A DNA stretch of 64,000 nucleotides from contig NZ_CP117835.1 in the NCBI RefSeq assembly GCF_029094545.1, forward strand, positions 2,150,001 through 2,214,000, given 5' to 3'. The DNA comes from Alkalihalophilus pseudofirmus. Its GTDB lineage: Bacteria; Bacillota; Bacilli; Bacillales; Bacillaceae_D. Position 1 is the stretch's first letter; each line of letters opens with the position of its first letter. A program made the translations under genes and the position numbers. The notes under the pieces were generated by a model. It was not told the origin of the DNA. It did no database searches and was given only the letters and a program-made list of their open reading frames with translations. This document shows, piece by piece, positions 8,191 to 18,300 of this stretch.

Positions 8191-9396
8191 TTATAACTGT
8201 TCTCTTAATTCCAATTTAGCAATATCTCTTAAGTGAACTTTGTCAGGACCATCTACTATTCGAAGCGTTCTAGCATTTGCAAAGTGAGCAGCAAGCGGGA
8301 AGTCATCAGATACACCGGCTCCGCCAAATACTTCAATGGCTCGATCAATCACGTTGATTGACACACGCGGTACTGCAATCTTAATCATGGCTATATCTTT
8401 ACGGGCTGCCTTTGCACCTTCTTGATCTATTTTGTGAGCCGCCTGCAATGTCAGCAGTCTCGCTTGTTCAATTTCAATTCTGCTCTCAGCGATTTCCGTG
8501 CGGATCGTATCCTTATCCACAAGCTTAGAGTGAAACGCTTCTCTACTATTCGCCCGGTTGATTAATAGAGTTAAGGCTCTTTCCGCCGCACCAATTGCGC
8601 GCATGCAATGATGAATTCTTCCCGGACCTAATCTGCCTTGTGCAATCTCAAAACCGCGACCCTCACCGAGCAGCATATTCGAAGCTGGCACTCTGACATT
8701 ATCGTAGTGAACCTCTGCATGACCGTGCGGAGCATGATCATATCCAAACACTGGCAAATGCCGTTTCACAGTTACGCCAAGAGCATCAAATGGAATGAGA
8801 ATCATCGATTGTTGTTTATGTGGTTCTGCATTTGGATCTGTTTTACCCATTACAATCGCCACTTTACAGCGAGGATCCAGTGCGCCTGTTGACCACCATT
8901 TTTTTGCATTGATTACATACTCATCTCCATCACGTACAATGGAGCTTTGGATATTAGTAGCATCAGAAGAAGCAACATCAGGTTCAGTCATGGAAAATAC
9001 AGATCGGATCTTGCCTTCAAGCAGCGGCTCAAGCCATTGTTTTTTCTGCTCTTCTGTTCCGTATTTTACGAGCACTTCCATGTTCCCTGTATCAGGAGCG
9101 TTGCAATTAAAGATTTCTGGTGCCATCAATGAACGTCCCATGATTTCACAAAGGAAGGAATATTCATAGTTACTTAGACCACTGCCATGTACCGTGTCTG
9201 GTAGAAAGAGATTCCATAGCCCTTGCTGCTTTGCTTTTTGTTTTAATTCTTCAACGATCGGCGGGATCGCCCATCTATTCCCCTGTTCATTTAACTGTTC
9301 TTCAAACACGGATTCATTTGGATAAATATGTTCATCCATAAAAACGAGCAGTTCTTCTCTTAATTGATTTGCGTAACTTGAAAGTTCTTTTAACAT
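8191..9396 (-). CDS. Acyl-CoA dehydrogenase, ACAD11-like clade (401 aa)
   Basis: FAD-dependent acyl-CoA dehydrogenase with [53 protein letters not shown] and [13 protein letters not shown]. From memory these closely follow the dehydrogenase half of human ACAD11, including the Trp pair and the GRGFE...GPGRIHH stretch, which differ from ordinary short- and medium-chain enzymes. The ACAD10/11 group works on 4-phosphoacyl-CoA made by an APH kinase, giving a 2-enoyl- or 3-hydroxyacyl-CoA. The matching kinase is in the same operon at 1305-2354. It overlaps the CoA ligase gene by 7 bp and uses GGGGAG as ribosome site. Confidence 0.9.
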   Translation of the reverse strand: MLKELSSYANQLREELLVFMDEHIYPNESVFEEQLNEQGNRWAIPPIVEELKQKAKQQGLWNLFLPDTVHGSGLSNYEYSFLCEIMGRSLMAPEIFNCNAPDTGNMEVLVKYGTEEQKKQWLEPLLEGKIRSVFSMTEPDVASSDATNIQSSIVRDGDEYVINAKKWWSTGALDPRCKVAIVMGKTDPNAEPHKQQSMILIPFDALGVTVKRHLPVFGYDHAPHGHAEVHYDNVRVPASNMLLGEGRGFEIAQGRLGPGRIHHCMRAIGAAERALTLLINRANSREAFHSKLVDKDTIRTEIAESRIEIEQARLLTLQAAHKIDQEGAKAARKDIAMIKIAVPRVSINVIDRAIEVFGGAGVSDDFPLAAHFANARTLRIVDGPDKVHLRDIAKLELREQL

Positions 9397-10976
9397 GGTA
9401 ACTCCCCTTTATCTGTTTTTAGTGCGTGTTTCATAATTTTTCCAGAGGCATTTTTGGGCAGCTCTGAAACAAATCGATAGACTTCAGGCACTTTGTATTT
9501 AGCTAAATACTGTGAGCAATGACTCTTAATTAAAGAAACATCATCTGCAGTAAGATGATCACTGACAATGTAAGCTTTTACTTTTTCCCCATATAACGTA
9601 TCCGGAATGCCGATGACAGCCGCTTCTTTAATAAGCTCATGCTTTTTAAGAGCATCTTCGACTTCAATGGAGAAGATTTTCTCGCCGCCATGATTAATCA
9701 TATCTTTAATCCGATCTCGAATATAAATGAACCCGTCCCTATCCATCATGCCAAGGTCTCCTGAATGCCAATATCCATCAGTAAAATTTATCTCATTTGC
9801 CTCAGGGTTCTTCCAATATTCTTTAATCACCATCGGTCCTTTTATATATAGCTCTCCTACCTCTTCTAGGGCGCATTCCTCCCCGTTTGCGTTCATAATC
9901 TTAATATCGCCAACAGGAACAGAACGTCCTACAGAAGTGACCTTGGATTCATCATAAGTAATCGGCATCAAAGTAGCTGGCGATGTCGTTTCCGTTGCGC
10001 CGTAGGCGTTATGAAGTTCCGCATGAGGAAATGCCTCTTTTAACATATTGAACGTTTGCTGGTAAATAGGAGACCCACCAAATGCTACTTTCGTTACAAA
10101 ATCAAAATTCATCTGTCTGAACGTTTCCTCTGTAGACATCATTAAGAAAATAGTAGGAACGTTAAATAAAAAATTGATTTTGTATGCTTGAATGTATTTA
10201 ATGTATTTTCTATTTTGATAGCGATCCATGGTGTAACATGTGCCACCTACATAAATCATGTGCAGCAATTGACCGACTAGACCTGTCACGTGAAACATGG
10301 GAACCGCTATTAATGTTGTCGTTTGGCTGTTCGTTTGAAACGTTCGCTGATAATTAAGCAAACTATGAATGACATTAATATGGGTAATGACAGCCCCTTT
10401 TGGCCTTCCTGTCGTTCCAGACGTATATAAAATGAAGAGAGGATCTAATTCGTCAACTACCACATTAACGAGCGCACTGTTTGGCTCTAGTAACCTAGTA
10501 AAGCTGTTCACACCCTCTATTTCAAAGATATTCTCTTTATTTGGAAGTGCTTTAGCGTTCTTCATCCTAACCTCTTCTAATTTGTTCATATGCTTCTCTT
10601 CACTAATGACGACTTTCACTTCTGAATGACCTAAGATATAGGACATCTCATCCGATGTGAGCTTTACGTTGACTGGTACTAGAATGGCTCCTATCTTAGC
10701 GCAGGCTAATACCACAAGTGGAAATTCGCTGCGGTTGCCGATAATAGCAGCGACTCTGTCTCCTCTTTCTACCTTACAATCCTGCTGAAGGTTAGAGGCA
10801 ATTCTTGAAGAAAGCGTGTCTAGTTCTTCGTACGTATACGTTTGGTCCTCAGTGACAATGGCTTTTCTATCTTTATATCGTCTTACACTGTTTTGCAGAA
10901 CGGCCGTTAGATTTTTAGGCCGCTCACTAAATACCTTCACATGGTCTCTTTCATAGAGAGTTATTTCTTCGATCAC
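9390..10976 (-). CDS. Acyl-CoA synthetase (AMP-forming, 528 aa)
   Basis: ANL-superfamily ligase: P-loop [11 protein letters not shown] at about residues 184-194, [24 protein letters not shown] and the C-terminal KNASGKIMK whose Lys (about 513) drives adenylation. It converts a carboxylic acid, ATP and CoA to acyl-CoA, AMP and PPi, presumably the acid imported by the adjacent TRAP system. It starts with GTG preceded by GAGAGGAGG at six bases. It lies 13 bp after the TetR gene, so regulator and enzymes are probably one transcript. Chain-length preference cannot be read from the sequence. Confidence 0.92.
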   Translation of the reverse strand: MIEEITLYERDHVKVFSERPKNLTAVLQNSVRRYKDRKAIVTEDQTYTYEELDTLSSRIASNLQQDCKVERGDRVAAIIGNRSEFPLVVLACAKIGAILVPVNVKLTSDEMSYILGHSEVKVVISEEKHMNKLEEVRMKNAKALPNKENIFEIEGVNSFTRLLEPNSALVNVVVDELDPLFILYTSGTTGRPKGAVITHINVIHSLLNYQRTFQTNSQTTTLIAVPMFHVTGLVGQLLHMIYVGGTCYTMDRYQNRKYIKYIQAYKINFLFNVPTIFLMMSTEETFRQMNFDFVTKVAFGGSPIYQQTFNMLKEAFPHAELHNAYGATETTSPATLMPITYDESKVTSVGRSVPVGDIKIMNANGEECALEEVGELYIKGPMVIKEYWKNPEANEINFTDGYWHSGDLGMMDRDGFIYIRDRIKDMINHGGEKIFSIEVEDALKKHELIKEAAVIGIPDTLYGEKVKAYIVSDHLTADDVSLIKSHCSQYLAKYKVPEVYRFVSELPKNASGKIMKHALKTDKGELPC

Positions 10977-10989
10977 GAGTATCCTCCTC

Positions 10990-11598
10990 TCATTTCAACA
11001 GCTTTATAATGTATTGACTATATAAAGCAGTGAGTTCATCTATCGTTAGTCTTCCGTTAGGTTTATACCATTGCTGCACCCAGTTCATAGAACCCAGAAT
11101 GAACATTCGAATAAAGGCTGGTTCTTCTACACTGAATTCGCCGCTCTTCATTCCTCTTGAAATGATTTCTTCAAACAGCCCTTCATATTCTCTTCGCAAT
11201 TGAAGAACTAGTACCAATTGTTCTTTATTGAAGAACTGTTTAGGTTCCATAATTAAATTAAATGTTTCCTTTTCTTTAATCGCATATTTAATATGTGCAG
11301 CAATCATTAATTGAAGAAATTCTTTAATTGAACGTTCCTCAGTTGAACCTGCTTGATTTAAAATGTTCCTTAATTCATCGGTCGCTTGTGAGAGGACGAA
11401 GTTATGACATTGATACATCAGATCACTTTTATTTTTGAAGTAATAGTACAAGGAGCCCTTTGTCATCAGTAATTCTGCTGCGATCTCTTCCATCGTCGCT
11501 CCGTTGTAGCCCTTACGATTAATAATCTCAATCGCCGATGCGAGAATTTGCTTCTTTTTTTTAGATAATCTTTTCTCTGACAGTTTGACGATAACCAC
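10990..11598 (-). CDS. TetR-family regulator (202 aa)
   Basis: N-terminal helix-turn-helix in the segment ILASAIEIINRKGYNGATMEEIAAELLMTKGSLYYYF shows a TetR repressor; the helical C-terminal domain would bind the inducer, by analogy with FadR/PsrA-type members an acyl-CoA. It is the first gene of the minus-strand operon that runs through CoA ligase, dehydrogenases, TRAP transporter and hydratases, so it likely represses that operon and itself. The frame begins at a GTG inside the sequence GGAGGTGG; since the ribosome site overlaps it, the true start is uncertain by a few codons. Specific ligand unknown. Confidence 0.9.
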   Translation of the reverse strand: MVIVKLSEKRLSKKKKQILASAIEIINRKGYNGATMEEIAAELLMTKGSLYYYFKNKSDLMYQCHNFVLSQATDELRNILNQAGSTEERSIKEFLQLMIAAHIKYAIKEKETFNLIMEPKQFFNKEQLVLVLQLRREYEGLFEEIISRGMKSGEFSVEEPAFIRMFILGSMNWVQQWYKPNGRLTIDELTALYSQYIIKLLK

Positions 11599-11690
11599 CT
11601 CCAGACAATCAACGTAACCGCTTACAATTTATATCTATTAAATGTTTTCATCCACCTAATCCTCTTTAAAAATTAAACACTCTTCAATAT

Positions 11691-11780
11691 TTGAACCTCG
11701 TTAAGAAATTGAATTAGTCTATATATAGTTAGCAGGTACCTTTTCTAGAACGAAAAGTTAAAAATTGAACGTCGTTTAAC
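11691..11780. promoter_or_regulatory. Candidate TetR operators upstream of the beta-oxidation operon
   Basis: Two similar sequences, TTGAACCTCGTTAAG at 11691 and TTGAACGTCGTTTAA at 11765, lie 93 and 167 bp before the TetR gene. The second is an imperfect palindrome, TTGAACG-T-CGTTTAA. Their position before the regulator gene and repetition make them candidate repressor sites. No binding data can be read from sequence, so this is tentative. Confidence 0.4.
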
Positions 11781-11885
11781 TAATCGAGGGCTTTGGAGTC
11801 CGCTGTAGATACATTTTATTTGTATTGTTTTAAAGCTTTTATGCGCCGATATTGAGCTTAAGTACGCGGGATCAATAGTTATATG

Positions 11886-11992
11886 TGCGCATTTCCGACA
11901 CTATTGCGTCAATCTCATGTAATTGCGTCCGTTCACCTGCTGTATGCGTCAGTGCAAGGCACAATGGTATCCACTCTGACAGTAATTGCGCT
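11886..11992 (+). repeat. Degenerate ~20-bp-period ATTGCGTC array, locus 1
   Basis: In the 458-bp gap between the GH16 and TetR genes, ATTGCGTC occurs at 11903 and 11922, TATGCGTC near 11943 and ATTGCGCTC at 11985, with weaker copies near 11886 and 11964. The step is 19-22 bp. Sequence between the cores is not conserved. The same pattern, in the opposite orientation, recurs at 27.54-27.69 kb and again at 63.94 kb. It does not look like a CRISPR (no full-length repeat) and no gene is seen in it. The rest of the gap (11599-11880) holds the candidate TetR sites. Confidence 0.6.
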
Positions 11993-12012
11993 CATCCACC
12001 GCATGACAACAC

Positions 12013-12042
12013 TAAAAGGAGCTGCCTAATTCGACAGCTCCT
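12013..12042 (-). terminator. Rho-independent terminator after the GH16 gene
   Basis: On the minus strand AGGAGCTG, a 10-nt loop, CAGCTCCT and then TTTTAG lie just past the glucanase stop at 12057. Eight perfect base pairs and a short U-tract make this a clear terminator. Confidence 0.85.
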
Positions 12043-12056
12043 CCACGTACATATCA

Positions 12057-15000
12057 TCAATTATTCTTTTCTTTATTTATCCCTTTGCCTTTACCTTTTT
12101 CTTTAGCTTTTTCTTTCATATTCTTGCCTTTCTCTTTGCCTTTCTCTTTCTTATCCTTACCCTTGCCTGGCTTATCCGTTACCGGCTCTTCATTTCCTGG
12201 TTCCTCTGTACCCGGCTCTTCGGCAGCTGCTGCGCCATGTAAGGCATCTTGTGCGCCTTTTACTTCGAGGATGACATTATCGATCACAATGTCATGTGCG
12301 TTCCCGATTGTTTCTCCAGCTACTTTTCCGACTAAGAAGCTCAGTGTAACTGAATCACTTTCAGGCATCTCGAATTCATAGCTGAATGTTTGCCTCGTTT
12401 GATCTAATTGGACGATGTCTTCAAAATAACGATGATAATTTGGTGCCCCGTTGTCGACGACTAGTTCATTTTTTCGGTCCAAACTCGCTCTTGCGTCAAA
12501 TTGTAAAACATATGTTTCTCCTGATTTTAGTTCCATTTCTTGCTGAGATAAGGAGATATCCCAAGGGTTTTCCCCTTCGTTAGTGACAGAAATAACTGCT
12601 TCCCTGTCTCTTTCTTCAAAGCTCGCTTGTGACGGCCCGTCATAGCTACCTTGAACATGTCCATTCCAGTTGTCTAAACCACTAGAAAAATCACCATTAG
12701 CTAAAGGGAAAAACTTTTCTCTTTCGCCTTTCACTTCTAATTTTACTTGATCAATCTTCACCTCGTGAGGACCGATCGCTGCTGCGTCCCCTACTTTCCC
12801 CATTAAATACTTTAGGTCAACAAGATCAGTTTCCGTCATGTTAAATTCAAACGAATAGGTTTGCATATCCGGAGTTAACGAAATCACCTCATCGACATAT
12901 CGTTCATATGCACTGTTTTCAAGCACGACTTCTAGCTCTCGTTTTACAGTAGAAGAGGCATCAAATTCTAGAATATACGTTTGATTCGCTAGCAGCTGCA
13001 TCTGATTTTGCATTAATAAAACATGCCACGGCTCATATCCTTCATTTTCGATCGATGCTGACACCATTCCGTCTTGATGCTTAACTTCAGCTATGGATGT
13101 ACCTGCCTCATGATCGCCTTGAATATGTGTATCCCAGTAGTTCAGACCATTGACAAAGGCACCATTTTTAAGCGGGAAGCTTTCATCAAACGTTAATCCG
13201 TCAAATATATCGGTTAAACGTTCAAGTTTGATTGAATCAAGCATTACATCATGCGCAGATCCTCCAAAATAGAAGACTAATTGTCCTTCAATATCTGTCG
13301 TATCAGGCATTGTAAACGTCATGACGTGTTCATTCATTTCTGTTGTAATGGTTTCAGTCCCTTCAAAATAACTGATTGTTCCGTCTTTACTAAGCAAGGC
13401 TGCTCCGATCTCTCTTGCTTCATCTGCTCTTGCTTCAAATGACAATTGATATTCATTGTTTGCTAGAAGGTTCATCCCTTTTTGTGTGAAAGTGATCGCA
13501 TCAGTACTCTCGCCGCCATCTGAAATTTGTACATGAAGCTCACGTTGATCAGGTTCAACCGATGCTTCTGCTTCGGCGCCATTTGTCTCGAAGTTCCAGA
13601 ACGTCATACGATCCATGCGGCCTAAATCAAAGTTTCCATTGTACACATGGTTTCCATTTCTTAATGGATTTTTAGGAGCATCTTCTTGGTATGGATCTTC
13701 GGCATCTACTTCCTCAAGCGTCACATTCCCTAACCAAACGGGATTTGTGTTGAGCCCCATATTAAATTCTAAACGCGAGAGAATATCTGTATCGTGCTGC
13801 ATTTGAAACACCAATTCATACGTTTCCACTTGATTAGACAGGGTATAATCACGATTTGGTGAATAAGCGGTATAGCCACGGTCAGGCCCCCCGCCAAGCT
13901 TTACATTCAGTGGACGTGCTGTCGTAGATTTAGCATCAAAGCTCAGCTTATACCATCGGCCTTTTCCTAGCGTCACATTTTGAATCATCTGAACGGAATA
14001 AGACTGGCTTCCTCCGCGTGCAATATCTACTTTGGCAAAACGATATCCATCAAGTTCCTCTTTAGATACCGTTGCATCACCGTTGAAGTCTGATAAGTAA
14101 ACTAAGTTCCAATAATCTTTACTCCACTTCTGGTCAAGCTCTGCACCCGTTGCAATCGTCGTAATCTCCTGTTCAAAGCTTGAATCATACACATAATTGC
14201 CGTCTATAGCTTCTTTCGCATTTTCAGGCAGCTCTTCTGCCTCAAATACTGGCTCAACCGGCTCACGGTAGTCACGTCCTTCAAGCTCATATACTTTAAC
14301 GTAATCAACCTGCATCTCACCTGGGAAATCGGTTGTCGCATCAGGGTTGCCGCCATACCAGCCGCCGATTGCTAAGTTTAAGATCAGATAAAACTCTTGA
14401 TCAAACGGAGCAGGATAAGCAAATGGTGCAGGGCTGCCTGCATCTTGTGAGCTCCAGTTATTCAGTGTTTGGTACAGTTCACCGTTCACATACCAGCGGA
14501 TCTCACCAGGCTCCCACTCCACCGCGTACACATTAAAGTTTGTTACATCCTGTCCTTCAGGAAAATGATAGTCTTTTGCCGTGTATGTGTTATTCGGCCA
14601 TTGTCCGCCGTAGTGAATCGCCCCGCCAATTTCATTAGGCCGTCCGCCGGCATTTTCCATAATATCAATTTCCCCTGATGCAGCCCAGCCGCCATATACA
14701 TCATCCTCTGGCATCATCCAAAATGCCGGCCAGTAGCCTTGTCCTTCTGGAAGGGCCATTTTCGCTTCGAATTTGCCATACTTTTGCGAAAATTTACCCT
14801 GTGTATGGATCTTTCCTGAGGTATAATTGTACGTTCCATGTTCATCTGAAACGGATTCTTCCTGGCCCGTAAGTACAAGCTTGCCATCTTCTACTCGGAC
14901 ATTTTCTTGTTGATATGATTGCAGTTCTTCATTTCCCCATCCTGACACATATGTCCCATTTGAATCAACGAAACCATTTCCTGTGTCATAGCTCCATTTG

Positions 15001-15167
15001 TCTAAATCTAAATCAGTTCCTTCAAAATGATCCTCCCAAACAACTTTCCATTCGTCGCTTGATTCATTCGTATCGTTTTGCTCTCCGGCAGCTTGTGCGT
15101 TGATGTTCATGCTAATAAGTGAAGCTGCCATAACTGTTCCTGCAAGTAAACGAAATGATTTTTTCAC
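12057..15167 (-). CDS. Secreted GH16 endo-beta-1,3-glucanase with CBM-like repeats and Lys-rich tail
   Basis: Signal peptide (about residues 1-27, ending near INAQAAG), then a GH16 laminarinase domain (about 35-295) with the catalytic motif GEIDIMENAG (nucleophile and acid/base Glu at about 166 and 171). Next come four repeated beta-sandwich modules of CBM4/9 type, about 325-490, 500-655, 665-825 and 835-985; the last two share NGxFxxGLxxW...HxQG openings. The protein ends in some 50 residues dominated by Lys, Gly and Glu. It cuts beta-1,3-glucan outside the cell; the phosphorylase, importer and beta-glucosidase nearby complete the route. The GTG at 15167 is preferred over an ATG 18 bases upstream, because that ATG lies inside the GGGAGGGG ribosome site, which is correctly spaced for the GTG. 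Length then is 1036 aa. Confidence 0.93.
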   Translation of the reverse strand: MKKSFRLLAGTVMAASLISMNINAQAAGEQNDTNESSDEWKVVWEDHFEGTDLDLDKWSYDTGNGFVDSNGTYVSGWGNEELQSYQQENVRVEDGKLVLTGQEESVSDEHGTYNYTSGKIHTQGKFSQKYGKFEAKMALPEGQGYWPAFWMMPEDDVYGGWAASGEIDIMENAGGRPNEIGGAIHYGGQWPNNTYTAKDYHFPEGQDVTNFNVYAVEWEPGEIRWYVNGELYQTLNNWSSQDAGSPAPFAYPAPFDQEFYLILNLAIGGWYGGNPDATTDFPGEMQVDYVKVYELEGRDYREPVEPVFEAEELPENAKEAIDGNYVYDSSFEQEITTIATGAELDQKWSKDYWNLVYLSDFNGDATVSKEELDGYRFAKVDIARGGSQSYSVQMIQNVTLGKGRWYKLSFDAKSTTARPLNVKLGGGPDRGYTAYSPNRDYTLSNQVETYELVFQMQHDTDILSRLEFNMGLNTNPVWLGNVTLEEVDAEDPYQEDAPKNPLRNGNHVYNGNFDLGRMDRMTFWNFETNGAEAEASVEPDQRELHVQISDGGESTDAITFTQKGMNLLANNEYQLSFEARADEAREIGAALLSKDGTISYFEGTETITTEMNEHVMTFTMPDTTDIEGQLVFYFGGSAHDVMLDSIKLERLTDIFDGLTFDESFPLKNGAFVNGLNYWDTHIQGDHEAGTSIAEVKHQDGMVSASIENEGYEPWHVLLMQNQMQLLANQTYILEFDASSTVKRELEVVLENSAYERYVDEVISLTPDMQTYSFEFNMTETDLVDLKYLMGKVGDAAAIGPHEVKIDQVKLEVKGEREKFFPLANGDFSSGLDNWNGHVQGSYDGPSQASFEERDREAVISVTNEGENPWDISLSQQEMELKSGETYVLQFDARASLDRKNELVVDNGAPNYHRYFEDIVQLDQTRQTFSYEFEMPESDSVTLSFLVGKVAGETIGNAHDIVIDNVILEVKGAQDALHGAAAAEEPGTEEPGNEEPVTDKPGKGKDKKEKGKEKGKNMKEKAKEKGKGKGINKEKNN

Positions 15168-15248
15168 TCGATTTTCCCCTCCCATTTAATCATTGTTTCA
15201 AGATTTTGAAAGCAGCAGCCACTCCTCACCTCCTTAACAAGATATATC

Positions 15249-15260
15249 GAAAGCGCTTTC
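15249..15260. promoter_or_regulatory. LacI/CRE-type operator before the GH16 gene
   Basis: GAAAGCGCTTTC is a perfect 12-bp palindrome lying 82 bp before the GH16 start. The AAAGCGCTTT core recurs before the phosphorylase, binding-protein and beta-glucosidase genes. It fits LacI-family sites; both the local LacI protein and CcpA are possible binders. Confidence 0.7.
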
Positions 15261-15267
15261 AGTTCCT

Positions 15268-15306
15268 GTTAAAAGAGGCAGAGAAGGAATCGTACTTCCC
15301 TCTCTG
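15268..15306 (-). terminator. Terminator after the glucan phosphorylase gene
   Basis: On the minus strand CAGAGA-G-GGAA, a short loop, TTCC-T-TCTCTG and then CCTCTTTT follow the stop at 15315. About ten pairs with one mismatch. The downstream GH16 gene therefore probably has its own promoter, consistent with its own operator. Confidence 0.6.
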
Positions 15307-15314
15307 ACCAATTT

Positions 15315-18300
15315 TTAGCTTAAGTAAACGTTCATCTTGCTTACTTCACGGTTGCGGACTGCCTCTGCAAGTTCTCCAGTCACTTCATTCGCACCAGCTT
15401 CTTTTACTGCACCATCTTTAAACGTCAGTTCAATTCCAGATGGAGTGACTGCATCTTCTCCGTACGTAGAGCTCTTTGCACGATTGATATACGTCACAGA
15501 AATCTCACCAAGGAAGGTAAACGTGACTTCCCCATTCTCATCAAACAGCCAATCAGGCAGACGTGGAGATAATTCTAATGACAGCTCGCCTTCTTTAAGC
15601 TTAAATGGTGAGCCTCCTGTCATCATCACAAACCACATATTCATCAGTTCAATCGTTGAGCCGCTAAGACGTGACACAAATCCTTTGCCGTGAAGCTCAA
15701 CATTTGGATTGGCACTGCTAGCGATAAATGAAGAGTTCTCTAAGATACTTCGTCCATACATTTCTGGATCTAAAAATGGAATCAGTGCTTGTTTCATGTC
15801 CTCATAAAACTCATCATAGAGACCTGATTTAAGCGTTGCGAGCAAATACTTATATTCCATATGAAGGAAAATAGATTCATTTTCCAGCCAGCCTGGTGTA
15901 AAGGATTTTACTCGGCCAAGTTCATTGGGCTCACTGTTAATGCTCATAGATGTTTTGTACATCTTCAGTTTGCGGTCATAAATTGGTGACTGCTTCACTT
16001 CATCGTACAGTGCCTTAGCTGAATCGCGGTCATCTGTTAGCTTTAACTGTTTTACAACTCCCTCTAAATATGGAGTGACTGCTTTAGGCGACCAATCAAA
16101 CTCAAGACGCTCAAGCGATTCTTGTGTGAGATCTTCCTTTGGTTCAAAGTAGAAATACGTCGGGCTGAACGGTTTCGCATATGACTCAACACTTTCGATT
16201 CCTGTGTCAACTCGTTTAGCCAGTTGTTTTACGTAATCTTTGATTTCGTTTACGGTGTACGTAACTTCCTGACCGCTGATTCCTGCATACACGTTTTCAC
16301 GATACGCTTCTCGCTGAGATGTGACTTGCTTCCAGTAGCGTTGTTCTGCTTCATCAGAGCCCTCTTCAACCTCTTTCACTTCACCTGCGACTTGTAAAAG
16401 GAAGTCATTCACTTCAGCCGGCAGAGCAACCTCACCCTCACTTTCCACACTATCTAACAGCGTGAGCAGGCGTTTTAATTCATATAACTCAGACGTACTC
16501 GCCCCAATCATTCCAGGCAGTCCGTTTAATGAATCATTCCAGCCCGGCTTGTCCCCTTCCATCTCAATGCCTAACCCAAAAGGTGCCATTGTCGATGTTT
16601 TCACTAAAGCAAGTGTGACGAGCTTTGAATACAAGCTTGTATGATATATCTCTCCGCTTGCATCTTTGACCCAGAGGACGCCTTCATTTTGAGCCGCTTG
16701 AGATGCTTTTTCCGCGATTTTCTCTACAGCTTCATATTGTCGCAGACCGCTCTTTACGAAACGATACTTCTCCCGTCGTGTTTTCACTCGTACAGGACTG
16801 TCAAAGAATCGGTAGCCAGGCGTTAAGAAAAACTCGTCTGCTTTATCAGGATAAATAGCTAGATAACTATCAATTAAGTCTAAGTTATACGTCCAGTGAT
16901 CAACCCAGTATCCTTCACCAAACTCTGCCTGCTGCAGCTCTTCTGATGCATGCATCACATAAGCAAGAAATGATTCAAACGGCTCGGATAAAGAAATGTT
17001 CTCATCTTCAACAAAATGCTTCAGCTCACCCGGTGTATAGCTTTTTTCAAGAAACGATTGGAGCTTCTCTTCGCCTGCTTCTACATAGGATGCGAGATCC
17101 AAGGTGCTGTTTACTTTAAAACGAACTCCTTTAACCACTAGCGGATTGTATCCATCAAGCTGAATCAGATTCATAAACAGTTGAACATTATAGTCTTTAA
17201 CTCTTGGTTCTAGTAACACATCACAGCGGCGATTTTGATTAATATCACGGTAATTCCCGTTCCCTTGAGAATAATAGGTTGGACTGATTGAGAAGAAGTT
17301 ATAATCTCGCTCTAGGTCCCCGTGTTTTCTTGAGAATAAGTAGTACATTTTATCCTCGTTGTCACGTTCAATCACTAACGGGAATCCACCGCGCAAACCG
17401 TTGTCTAAATAGCTTTGCTTCACATACGCATCAAATAATGGCTGGCTCGTTTTCGTCGCCATTTTATTTGTAATCGAATCTGTGATTTTTTGGGCACGCG
17501 TCTTCATTTCACTAAGAGCATTGATAGAAAGAGTTTCTTTTACACCTGTATTTACAAGATCAAGGTTTTTTGCATATCCAATCACAGTGTATAGGTCGAT
17601 CTGTTCATTTGTTTGCAGACTGGCTGATTCACAAGAGAATCCGCATGAAACTTTATTAGTCGTATGCTGCGGCTTATCTTTTAAGGAGTCTACCGGCTCT
17701 TTAATAAATACTCGCGGCACCTGCAGTGAGGTGTCACTTCCAAAGATCGCATCTTTATCAATAATCGGTTCTAGGTGCGTTTCCTCTGATGCCGGTGTGC
17801 GTGAGAAGCTCGTATAGAAATGTCCGTGATGAATCTCTTTGACTTCAGCTGAATCTTCAATACTTCCTCTTAATTGATAAAAAGGAATCTTATTTTCGAT
17901 ATTTTTGACGTCGAACCAGCTTTTGATCGTATGGCCTAATTCTTTGTAGGCTGCATGCGGCACACCACTTGGAAAAATCGAAGGCAGACCGTCTACAATC
18001 TCAAACTCTCTTGCTGCATCTCCTAGATTCGTTAACGTAACCGTTCTCACCAGGCCGGCAAAAGGCGCTTCAGGAAGGATGAAATATTCAACATTTAACT
18101 TAAATGCATGTTGATGATGGACGTATTCAAGTGCAAGCATATTCTCTTCGATTTTCATCGTTTCCTGCACTTCCTCCTTACCTGATGTGAGAGGAGAAAA
18201 CGCTTCAATAAAGGTTTCCTTCCCATCTTCTTTGACTTTAATAAAGGTTCTAAATCCTTGAATCTGTACCTGCTGATAGGATTTATCTGCTGGCATAAAT

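Noticed and set aside
11886-11992. CRISPR array
   Set aside because: Only a 7-9 base core is shared and units are about 20 bp; no constant repeat of 24-40 bp, no spacers of fixed length and no cas genes.
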